Below, one piece after another: positions 1 through 6,375 of a stretch of 35,048 nt of DNA. The notes under the pieces were generated by a model. That model searched no databases. It saw only the letters and a program-made list of their open reading frames with translations, and was not told the origin of the DNA. The number at the start of each line of letters is the position of its first letter. The first letter of the stretch is position 1. Origin of the DNA: Micromonospora craterilacus (GTDB taxonomy: Bacteria > Actinomycetota > Actinomycetes > Mycobacteriales > Micromonosporaceae); NCBI RefSeq assembly GCF_003236315.1, contig NZ_POTY01000040.1, positions 1 through 35,048 on the forward strand. Direction: 5' to 3'. The position numbers and the translations under genes were made by a program.

Positions 1-142
1 GGAACCGCCGGGACCACCAGGACACGCCGATCGCACCGCGGCCGGTTCGCCGAGTACGGTCCACCCCGCCGGGTCGACGGTGGGCTACGGGCCCGCAGCG
101 CCCGCGGTGCGATCGGCGTGTCCTGGTGGTCCCGGCGGTTCC
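1..142. repeat. Perfect 41-bp inverted repeat at the window edge (likely fold-back artefact)
   Basis: Bases 1-41 are the exact reverse complement of bases 102-142, separated by a 60-base loop. The right arm codes a conserved part of the SWIM protein (the stretch containing SWWSRR), so it is the genuine copy. The left arm begins exactly at the first base of the window and mirrors coding sequence. A perfect coding-derived palindrome stopping at the sequence end is typical of a contig-end fold-back or chimeric read, although a true hairpin cannot be excluded. Confidence 0.9.
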
Positions 143-966
143 TGGAGGTGCTGGAGTCGTTCGCGCTCGGCACCCGGTTGACCCGAGGCCGGTCGTACGC
201 CCGCGCCGGCCAGGTGCTCAGCCTCGACGTCGCCCCCGGTGTGGTGAGCGCGGTCGTGCAGGGCTCGCGGGCCCGGCCGTACCAGGTCCACATCGCACTG
301 CCGCCGTTCCCGGCGGCCCTCTGGACGCGGATCGAGGCGGAGCTGGCCGCCCAGGCGTTCTTCAGCGCCCGGCTGCTCGCCGGCGACCTGCCGGCCGAGC
401 TGGAGGAGCTGTTCGCCGCCGCCGGGGCACCGCTGTTCCCCGCCGCGGTGACCGAGCTGGAGCAGCGCTGCTCGTGCCCGGACGTCGCGGTGCCCTGCAA
501 ACATCTCGCGGCAAGTTTCTACCTGCTCGCCGAGGCGTTCGACGCGGACCCGTTCGCGCTGCTGCACTGGCGCGGGCGGGGCCGGGCCGAACTGCTCGAC
601 CGGCTACGCGAGCTGCGTTCCACCGGCTCGTCGGCGCCGCCACACGGCGTCGGCTCCGGCTCGCCGACCGGGCACCCGCCCGGTGCCGCCGACGGCGAAG
701 CGTCCGGCGCCCAGCCGGCCGGTCAGCCCGGTGCGACCGTCCCGGCGGCCGGAGCCGCGCGGGCGCTCGCCGACCTGCCCACCGCGCCGCTGGCCGATGC
801 GGTGGACCGGTTCTGGCTACCGCCCGTGCCACTGCCGGACCGTCCGCCCAGCCTGACCAGCCGGCCGGATCTGCTGTTGCGCCAGCTCGGCGCGCCCGCA
901 CCGGCGATCGGCGGGCCGGGCCTGGCCGAGCGGTTGCGCCACGCCTACCGGCTGCTCGGGCGCTAG
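1..966 (+). CDS. SWIM zinc-finger domain protein, 5' end missing
   Basis: The reading frame is open from the left edge to the TAG at 964-966. The zinc-binding motif CSCPDVAVPCKH (C-x-C-x6-C-x-H, bases about 472-510) is the SWIM signature, a fold associated with DNA or protein binding. The upstream part reads GGLRARSARGAIGVSWWSRRF, continued by TRGRSYARAGQV, which is the usual N-terminal block of actinobacterial SWIM proteins. A GTG at 118 is therefore internal to the conserved domain and not a convincing start. The true start lies upstream of base 43 or outside the window, because bases 1-41 are a mirror of 102-142. After the zinc motif comes a Pro/Ala/Gly-rich linker and a short conserved tail. 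In relatives this gene often sits beside an SNF2-type helicase; that neighbour would be off the left edge and is not seen. Exact role unknown. Confidence 0.85.
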   Translation, partial: GTAGTTRTRRSHRGRFAEYGPPRRVDGGLRARSARGAIGVSWWSRRFLEVLESFALGTRLTRGRSYARAGQVLSLDVAPGVVSAVVQGSRARPYQVHIALPPFPAALWTRIEAELAAQAFFSARLLAGDLPAELEELFAAAGAPLFPAAVTELEQRCSCPDVAVPCKHLAASFYLLAEAFDADPFALLHWRGRGRAELLDRLRELRSTGSSAPPHGVGSGSPTGHPPGAADGEASGAQPAGQPGATVPAAGAARALADLPTAPLADAVDRFWLPPVPLPDRPPSLTSRPDLLLRQLGAPAPAIGGPGLAERLRHAYRLLGR

Positions 967-1011
967 CCCCTGAGTCGAAGCCCCTGGCGGTGGGTCCCGG
1001 CGTGCCGGGCG

Positions 1012-1269
1012 TCACAGCCAGCGGTGGCGGAACCGCCACATGAGCGCCGAGTTGGCCAGCAGCAGTACGGCGCAGATCGCCCCGGCCGGCCGCCCGATGA
1101 GTACGGTGGCCGCCGGCAGCGACGCCCACAGCAGGATGGTCAACAACAGCAGCCACCGGCCGCGCCGGACCCGGGCCCGCTGGTCGAGCCGGGCGAAAAA
1201 TGCCGGGTCGCTCTCCCTCAGGTGGCGGGTGATCTGGTCAAATCTGCGCTGATCCTCTTTGCTGAGCAT
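1012..1269 (-). CDS. DUF3040 family small membrane protein
   Basis: This 85-residue protein starts MLSKEDQRRFDQITRHL, the typical DUF3040 opening: an amphipathic helix with an acidic N-terminus. An Arg-rich patch (RARVRRGR) and two hydrophobic segments follow (about residues 43-60 and 65-78). It should be a two-pass inner-membrane protein with no known enzymatic role. The ATG at 1269 is preferred over one five codons upstream because a purine-rich GAGGGGAAGG lies 4-8 nt before it and DUF3040 proteins normally begin ML[S/T]. It converges on the SWIM gene (45 bp between stop codons) and has its own upstream region. Confidence 0.8.
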   Translation of the reverse strand: MLSKEDQRRFDQITRHLRESDPAFFARLDQRARVRRGRWLLLLTILLWASLPAATVLIGRPAGAICAVLLLANSALMWRFRHRWL

Positions 1270-1817
1270 GTGCCTTCCCCTCACGCGTTCAGCAACGGTG
1301 CGGCGGAATACCCACTGCGGCGCGGACTCACGCGCTCATGCTGTTGCTACTTTGGCCAGCCGGGCGCGGAACCGGGTCCGGCGGGCGCTGGCGGCGGCTG
1401 AGCGGGGCTTATGTTTGGCCGTGTGGACGAACGGGCCAGCCGGGCGGGAATGTCCCGTCCGGGCAGCCGGTTTCCGAACATCCTGCTCGCGAGGTACGTA
1501 CCCGAACTGACCGGTAGCCCGGTCCGTTCGCCTGCGGGTGGCTCAGGTCCAGCGGGTCGGCCGGTGGGTGGTCGCCGGGCGGGAGCCGGGCGGCCGGGGG
1601 CGTCCGGGCCGGGAGCCCGGCGGTCGGGTGGCGGCCCACCGGCGGCCAGGGCGGTGCTGCCGAGGCGGCTCGGCTCCGCCCGGGTGGTGCGTGGTGTCGT
1701 CCGTGGACATCGGATCCCCGCTCCCGGCGCGGGTGCGCCGTCGTGGTGCTCAACGAGCGCCCGCCGTCGGGCGTCGCTGCCAGGTCGGTGCCGACCTCGC
1801 CGCCGCCCACCGGCGGG
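1270..1817. other. 548-bp stretch without a supported gene
   Basis: The region lies between the DUF3040 start and the Prim-Pol-like stop, both on the minus strand. Open frames exist on both strands, but they are Arg/Gly/Pro-rich GC artefacts without recognisable domains or ribosome sites. Visible structure is limited: a 13-bp direct repeat GGCCAGCCGGGCG at 1354 and 1434, a weak hairpin around GGGCGGGAATGTCCCGTCC near 1446, and dense GC-rich hairpin potential at 1560-1660. It could hold a terminator for the Prim-Pol-like gene and the DUF3040 promoter. Confidence 0.5.
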
Positions 1818-2489
1818 TCAGCGACCCCGGCGGGGCAGCGGGAGGTGACCGGGGACCAGCGCCGAAGTCAGCGTGATCCCGGCCGCGCGCAGCGCGTCGA
1901 CCAGCGTGTTCTGCAGCAGGTAGGAGTCCGGTAGCTGCCACCGGGCCTGTTCCGGTGCCACCGCCCAGCGGACCTGCCCCTCGGGCAGCCGGGTGGGCGG
2001 TGCCGGCACCCACGAGCCGGGCCCGTGCCGCACCACGTGGAAACAGTGCTCCAGTTCGGGTCGCAGCGGGTCGCCCGGGCGGACCAGGAACATCCAGCGA
2101 CCGGTCGGGGTGATCAGCACCGGGCCGCGTACGCCGGGGCCGGCGGGGTGCGTCCGTACCGCGTCCAGCACCGGCCGGCCCAGGTGGGCGGGGACCTCCA
2201 GCACGTCGAAGGAACGGCCGGTGGGCAGCAGTACGCCGTGCGGACGGGACCGCCACCAGGTGGCCACCCGGGCCGGGTCGGCGCTGGCCGCCTGCTCCCA
2301 GTCCTCGAGAGCCGGATGGCAGCCGACCGTCGGACAGCCGGCCCGCCCGCAGACGAAACGGCTGCGGGCCAGGCAGGCACCGGGGGTCACCTCCCAGCCG
2401 CGCATCGCGTACCGCACCGCGACCCGGCGCAGTCGTACCCGCTCCAATGGCGACAGATGTGCCACGCGTGGTCCGACATTCCCCCACAT
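1818..2489 (-). CDS. Prim-Pol-like (bifunctional DNA primase/polymerase family) protein, probably non-catalytic
   Basis: This protein of about 223 residues has the layout of the small actinobacterial paralogs of the archaeo-eukaryotic primase (Prim-Pol) family. It has an N-terminal helix, a GW-x-V-x-P-G strand, a Cys cluster (C39, C47, C52, C57, H58) and the WWRSRPHGVLLPTG strand-loop typical of the fold, and it ends in LVDALRAAGITLTS. The metal-binding D-x-D expected just after the TG turn is replaced by SFDVLEVPA, so polymerase activity is doubtful. An ATG also exists at 2498, but GAGGGGAG abuts it directly. The ATG at 2489 has that sequence at a normal 9-nt spacing, so I chose it. The gene diverges from the XRE-TPR regulator across a region of about 250 bp. 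Family assignment is good; function is unknown. Confidence 0.7.
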   Translation of the reverse strand: MWGNVGPRVAHLSPLERVRLRRVAVRYAMRGWEVTPGACLARSRFVCGRAGCPTVGCHPALEDWEQAASADPARVATWWRSRPHGVLLPTGRSFDVLEVPAHLGRPVLDAVRTHPAGPGVRGPVLITPTGRWMFLVRPGDPLRPELEHCFHVVRHGPGSWVPAPPTRLPEGQVRWAVAPEQARWQLPDSYLLQNTLVDALRAAGITLTSALVPGHLPLPRRGR

Positions 2490-2573
2490 TGGTGCCATCT
2501 CCCCTCGCCGGGCCCGGATCGGCGCCAGCTCGTATGTCGAGCACCGTCACTGCCGTGGCCCGCGCTCGTTGCT

Positions 2574-2647
2574 TTGACAAAGTGGCCGATGCAACTTGCA
2601 CGAAAGCTAAGAGGACTGGCCGTACGGCTGACGTACAACTTGTGCGA
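2574..2647 (+). promoter_or_regulatory. Promoter region of the XRE-TPR operon with a spaced 12-bp direct repeat
   Basis: A consensus TTGACA (-35-like) is at 2574-2579, with no obvious -10 partner. CAACTTGCACGA (2592-2603) recurs as CAACTTGTGCGA (2636-2647), 10 of 12 identical. The copies start 44 bp apart, close to four helical turns. Spacing and position between divergent genes suggest paired operators, perhaps for the adjacent XRE regulator. This is inference. Confidence 0.35.
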
Positions 2648-2738
2648 CCAGCGGAAACCTGAGATACGGACGGATCGGCACGCCCGCGGATCGGCCCCCG
2701 GCACCTGGGCCAGGGCTCCAGCAAGGGGAGGACTGGGG

Positions 2739-3971
2739 ATGGACGAACTACCCATAGGTCGACGGGTGGCCTACTGGCGGGGGCGGCGGAAGATGTCGCA
2801 GCAGGTCTTCGCCGACCGGTTGGGCAAATCGAAGAGCTGGGTCGACAAAATCGAGCGCGGTGTGCGCCGGCTGGACAAGTTCTCCGTGCTCTACGAGATC
2901 GCCGACATCCTCCAGGTGGACGTGCAGCTGCTGCTCGGCAAGGATCCGGAGCGGCGTACCGACACGCTGAACTGCATCGACCAGGTCGAGGTCGAGGAGA
3001 TCCGGGCCGCCCTGGAACGGTACGACTCGATCAGCGCGTACTTCGACGCGGCGCCGTACCCGCCGCCGCTGAACGACATCGGCAAGGCCGTCACCCACGC
3101 CTGGCTGACCTACCAGTACGGCCGCTACGGGATGCTGACCCGGGCGCTGCCGAAGCTGCTGCGCGACGCCCAGGCGGCCGACGCCGCGTACGGCGGCGGT
3201 GACCAGGGGCAGCGGGCCGCCCAACTGCTCGGGCAGGTCTACCAGATCGCCTCCTCGGTGCTGCGCAAGTTGGGTGAGTGCGACCTCGCCTGGCTCGCCG
3301 CCGACCGGTCCATCGCGGTCGCCCAGCGCGCCGGCGACCAGCTGCTCGCCGGCATCGCCACCACCCGGGTCTGCAACGCGCTGGTCGCGATGGGGCGGGC
3401 CCGGCCCGCGTTGGAGCTGAACGTCGCCATCGCCAACCGGCTCGCCCCCGGCGGCGGCAACGACACCCGCCCGGAACGGGTCTCGGTCTACGGGATGCTG
3501 CTGTTGCAGGGCGCGATGGCCGCCTCCCGGATCGGCGACACCGCCACGGTGGAGGACCTGCTCGACGGCGCCCAGGCAGCGGCGGCCGAGCTCGGCAGCG
3601 ACCAGAACCACTACTGGACGTCGTTCGGGCCGACGAACGTGGAACTGCACCGCGCGGCGGCGGCCGTCGAGCTGGGCGACGGCGGTCGGGCGGTCGAGGT
3701 GCACCGCCAGAAGATCCAGGACGCGCCGTTCGACGCGATGCTGCCCGAGCGCCGGGCACACCACCTGCTCGACCTCTCCCGGGGCTTCGCGCAGATCGGC
3801 GACGTGGCCAACGCCGGCGAGATGCTGCTGCGCGGTGACCGGCTGGCCCCGTCCGAGATCCGCTGCCGGCCGATCGCCCACGAGGTGATGTCGGACGTCC
3901 TGCGTCGCACACGGGGTGCGCCGCCTTCTCTGATCGCAGAGTTGGCTGAGCACATGGGAGTAGGAGTATGA
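2739..3971 (+). CDS. XRE-family helix-turn-helix regulator with C-terminal TPR-like domain
   Basis: A 410-residue protein. Residues about 5-65 form a Cro/C1-type HTH (GRRVAYWRGRRKMSQQVFAD followed by SKSWVDKIERG), a sequence-specific DNA-binding domain. The remaining roughly 300 residues are Ala/Leu-rich helical pairs of TPR type, with repeated patterns such as DLAWLAADRSIAVAQRAGD, as in actinobacterial regulators that sense a ligand or partner through a helical solenoid. The ATG at 2739 follows AGGGGAGGA at good spacing, and the HTH begins immediately after it, so upstream in-frame codons are not used. Thirteen bases separate its stop from the flavoprotein start, so the two form an operon. 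It diverges from the Prim-Pol-like gene. The target is unknown; autoregulation through the upstream repeat is plausible. Confidence 0.85.
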   Translation: MDELPIGRRVAYWRGRRKMSQQVFADRLGKSKSWVDKIERGVRRLDKFSVLYEIADILQVDVQLLLGKDPERRTDTLNCIDQVEVEEIRAALERYDSISAYFDAAPYPPPLNDIGKAVTHAWLTYQYGRYGMLTRALPKLLRDAQAADAAYGGGDQGQRAAQLLGQVYQIASSVLRKLGECDLAWLAADRSIAVAQRAGDQLLAGIATTRVCNALVAMGRARPALELNVAIANRLAPGGGNDTRPERVSVYGMLLLQGAMAASRIGDTATVEDLLDGAQAAAAELGSDQNHYWTSFGPTNVELHRAAAAVELGDGGRAVEVHRQKIQDAPFDAMLPERRAHHLLDLSRGFAQIGDVANAGEMLLRGDRLAPSEIRCRPIAHEVMSDVLRRTRGAPPSLIAELAEHMGVGV

Positions 3972-3984
3972 CTTCGGAGCCGGC

Positions 3985-4557
3985 ATGACCGGTTCGCACC
4001 GCCATGACGGGCACCGCGAGGTGCTCTACATCATCGCCTGCGGCTCACCGCTGGCCCGAGACGTCGGCCGGCTCGTCGAGCTGGCCCAGCAGGACGGGTG
4101 GGACGTCTGCGTGATCACCACGCCGGACGGCGCGAAGTTCGTCGACCGGACGGCGTTGGCCCGCCAGACCGGCCACCCGGTACGTACGCACTACAAGAAC
4201 CCCGGCGACCCGGACGTGCTGCCGCCCGCCGACGCCATGATTGTCTGCCCGGCCACGGTCAACACGGTCAACAAATGGGTGGCCGGCATCGCGGACACGC
4301 TCGCCCTCGGGCTGCTGGTCGAGGCGCAGGGCCGGGGATTACCACTGGTGGCCGTGCCGTACACCAACTCGGCGATGGCGGCCCACCCGGCCTTCCGGGC
4401 GGGCATCGACCGGCTCGCCGAGTGGGGGGTGAGCGTGCTCTTCGGCGACGACATATTTCCGCTGCACCCACCCGGGACGGGGGAGCGGTATCAGCATGCC
4501 TTCCCCTGGGCCCTGCCGCTGACCGCCGTCCGCGACCGGCTCTGCCGGACCGGGTGA
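3985..4557 (+). CDS. Flavoprotein of the HFCD / phosphopantothenoylcysteine decarboxylase-like family
   Basis: This 190-residue protein has the Rossmann-like flavoprotein fold. It has a first strand and turn VLYIIACGSPLA, the FMN-binding block CPATVNTVNKWVAGIADTLA (counterpart of the PASANT motif), then VPYTNSAMAAHPAFRAG (counterpart of the PAMN-like segment). A His in GHPVRTHYKNPGD precedes the flavin motif, near the place of the catalytic His in HFCD decarboxylases. It is too short to be the bifunctional CoaBC and lacks the synthetase half, so a CoA role is unlikely. It probably binds FMN and acts on an unknown cysteine-like or prenyl substrate. A GGAG lies upstream of the ATG. It is in an operon behind the XRE-TPR gene, a pairing I have seen repeatedly in actinomycetes (from memory). 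Its stop adjoins repeat copy A. Confidence 0.75.
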   Translation: MTGSHRHDGHREVLYIIACGSPLARDVGRLVELAQQDGWDVCVITTPDGAKFVDRTALARQTGHPVRTHYKNPGDPDVLPPADAMIVCPATVNTVNKWVAGIADTLALGLLVEAQGRGLPLVAVPYTNSAMAAHPAFRAGIDRLAEWGVSVLFGDDIFPLHPPGTGERYQHAFPWALPLTAVRDRLCRTG

Positions 4558-4612
4558 AAGGAGGGGCCCCTTGCCAACGCCTCCCCTGGTAGAAGGGGCC
4601 CCTGTCGACACC
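4557..4612. repeat. Stop-codon-abutting GGGGCCCC repeat element, copy A
   Basis: Two tandem half-units, AGGAGGGGCCCCTTGCCAAC and AGAAGGGGCCCCTGTCGACA, each centred on a palindrome built on GGGGCCCC. It begins at the TGA of the flavoprotein gene. The same architecture recurs at 7582 and 28461. It may fold as one or two hairpins and act as a terminator, or be a small dispersed REP-like element. Confidence 0.7.
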
Positions 4613-4741
4613 TCAGCTCCGGTTGCCGGAACCCTTCGACCCGGGCCGTGGCGGCTGCCGCGGCCCGGGCTTCGTGCCGGGGGCGCCCAGGTGCTGCCCC
4701 GGGGTCGGCCAGGTGACGTCCCGCAGTGCCGCCGACGCCGG

Positions 4742-4747
4742 TAAGCT
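4742..4747 (+). promoter_or_regulatory. -10 element TAAGCT, leaderless Nif3-like gene
   Basis: TAAGCT fits TANNNT and ends 8 nt before the GTG at 4756. There is no Shine-Dalgarno sequence in that gap, so the transcript probably starts at or next to the start codon. Confidence 0.5.
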
Positions 4748-4755
4748 GGCCCGCC

Positions 4756-5637
4756 GTGAGCACAACCGCAGCCATGCCGACCGTCGCCGACGTGGTGGCC
4801 GAGCTGGAGCGGCGCTATCCGCCGGCCTGGGCCGAGGAGTGGGACCGGGTCGGGCTGGTGCTCGGCGAGCCCTTCGCCCCGGTACGCCGGGTCCTCTGCG
4901 TCGTCGACGTGGTCCCCGAGACGGTCGACGAAGCTCTCGCCGCCGGCGCCGACATGATCATTGCCCACCACCCGTTGCTGCTGCGTGGCGTCTCCTCGGT
5001 GGCACCGACGACGTACAAGGGCCGGATCATCCACCAGCTGATCAAGGCCGACGTGGCGTTGTACGTCGCGCACACCAACGCCGACGTGGCCGTTCCCGGG
5101 GTTTCCGACGCCCTCGCCGACCGGCTCGGACTGGTCGATCTGCGTCCGCTGCAACCGTCCCGACCGGGTACGCCCGCCGCCGGCGAGGGCCGGGGCGCCG
5201 GCCGGATCGGCCGACTGCCGGAGCCGATGACCCTGGCCGAGCTGGCCCGGCACGCCGCCGGCGTGCTGCCGGCCACCGCCGTCGGGGTACGCGCCGCCGG
5301 CGACCCGAACCGGACCGTGCGTACGCTGGCCGTCTGCGGTGGCGCCGGGGACAGTTTCCTGGCCGACGCGACCGCCGCCGGGGTGGACGCGTACCTCACC
5401 GCCGACCTGCGCCACCACCCGGCCGGCGAGCATCTCGCCACCGACGGGCCGGCGCTGCTCGACGCGACCCACTGGGCCACCGAGCGGCCCTGGCTGGACG
5501 ACCTGGCCGCGGTACTGCGGGCCGCGCCGGGCGTCGAGACGCTGGTGTCCGACCTGGACACCGACCCGTGGACCGTACACGCCGCCTCAGCCGCCGCGGG
5601 TGAACCCGCAGCGGACGACAAGGAGTCCCGACCGTGA
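4756..5637 (+). CDS. Nif3-like dinuclear metal centre protein
   Basis: A 293-residue protein of the Nif3/YbgI family, hexameric proteins with a two-metal site whose physiological reaction is unresolved. Some members are annotated as GTP cyclohydrolase I type 2 homologues. Visible landmarks are WAEEWDRVGLVLGEP near the N-terminus, the His pair in MIIAHHPLLLRG, HTNADVAVPG, TADLRHHPAGEH and the C-terminal DATHWATERPWL, which supply the metal-binding His and acidic residues. The length is usual for the two-domain bacterial form without the large insertion. The GTG at 4756 is chosen because a -10-like TAAGCT lies 8 nt upstream; the ATG six codons further in is an alternative. It overlaps the next gene by 4 bases (GTGA), so the two are translationally coupled. 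Confidence 0.85.
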   Translation: MSTTAAMPTVADVVAELERRYPPAWAEEWDRVGLVLGEPFAPVRRVLCVVDVVPETVDEALAAGADMIIAHHPLLLRGVSSVAPTTYKGRIIHQLIKADVALYVAHTNADVAVPGVSDALADRLGLVDLRPLQPSRPGTPAAGEGRGAGRIGRLPEPMTLAELARHAAGVLPATAVGVRAAGDPNRTVRTLAVCGGAGDSFLADATAAGVDAYLTADLRHHPAGEHLATDGPALLDATHWATERPWLDDLAAVLRAAPGVETLVSDLDTDPWTVHAASAAAGEPAADDKESRP

Positions 5638-6371
5638 AGGCTGACCCCCAGGTCCAGCGCCGCCTGCTCGACCTCCAGGCGATCGACACCGCCCTCGCCC
5701 AGCTCGCCCACCGGCGGCGGTCGCTGCCCGAGCGCGCCGAACTGGAGGCCCTCGCCCGGGAGCTGTCCGCCCTGGAGGACGAGCGGGTCCGTGCCCAGGT
5801 GGCGGTCGACGACCTGGACCGGGACATCGCCCGGATGGAGAAGGACGTCGACCAGGTGCGGGCGCGCAAGGTCAAGGACGAGAACCGGCTCGCCGCCGGC
5901 ACCGGCCCGGCCCGCGAACTGGAGGCGCTCCAGCACGAGCTGGTCTCGCTCAACCGGAGGCAGAGCGACCTGGAGGACGCCGAGCTGGAGCTGATGGAGC
6001 AGCGGGAGACCGCCCAGTCGGTGCTGGACGGCGTGGAGCAGCGGCTGGCCGAGGCGCGCGAGCGGCGGGCCGGCACCGAGCAGCGGCGGGACGACAGCCT
6101 CGCCGAGATCGGCCGGGAGGAGGAGTTCAAGCGCTCCGCCCGGCAGCCCCTCGCCAACGACCTGCCCGCCGACCTGGTGCAGCTCTACGACCGGATCCGC
6201 ACCGACACCGGGCTCGGTGCCGCGCTGCTCGCCGCCGGCCGCTGCGGCGGGTGCCGGCTGGAACTCTCCGGCGCCGACCTGGCCCGCATCCGCAAGGCCG
6301 ACGCCGACGAGGTGGTCCGCTGCGAGGACTGCCGCCGGATCATGGTCCGCACCAACGAGTCCGGGCTGTAA
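5634..6371 (+). CDS. Coiled-coil C4-type zinc-ribbon protein (DUF164/COG1579)
   Basis: A 245-residue protein. Residues about 1-165 form one long antiparallel coiled coil (heptads rich in Leu, Glu, Arg; no Pro). The C-terminus carries a zinc ribbon with CGGC (after LLAAGR) and CEDC (before RRIMVRTNESGL). Members are thought to be nucleic-acid- or complex-associated scaffold proteins; the role in actinobacteria is unsettled. The GTG start overlaps the Nif3-like stop as GTGA, with AAGGAG about 8 nt upstream. The RNase H fusion gene begins 4 bases after its TAA. The Nif3 / zinc-ribbon / RNase H order is shared with mycobacteria (from memory, the Rv2230c-Rv2228c region). Confidence 0.88.
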   Translation: MKADPQVQRRLLDLQAIDTALAQLAHRRRSLPERAELEALARELSALEDERVRAQVAVDDLDRDIARMEKDVDQVRARKVKDENRLAAGTGPARELEALQHELVSLNRRQSDLEDAELELMEQRETAQSVLDGVEQRLAEARERRAGTEQRRDDSLAEIGREEEFKRSARQPLANDLPADLVQLYDRIRTDTGLGAALLAAGRCGGCRLELSGADLARIRKADADEVVRCEDCRRIMVRTNESGL

Positions 6372-6375
6372 CCCG

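Noticed and set aside
1354..1446. 13-bp direct repeat GGCCAGCCGGGCG in the 1270-1817 gap
   Set aside because: In DNA this GC-rich such a repeat is expected by chance and has no accompanying mobile-element feature.
1409..1848. Open frames of 133-145 codons on both strands in the 1270-1817 interval
   Set aside because: Compositions are Arg/Gly/Pro-dominated with no conserved motif or ribosome site, and they partly overlap the Prim-Pol-like gene.
2025..2738. In-frame N-terminal extension of the XRE-TPR protein (648 codons)
   Set aside because: The extension overlaps the Prim-Pol-like gene antisense. The HTH begins right after the ATG at 2739, which has a good ribosome site.
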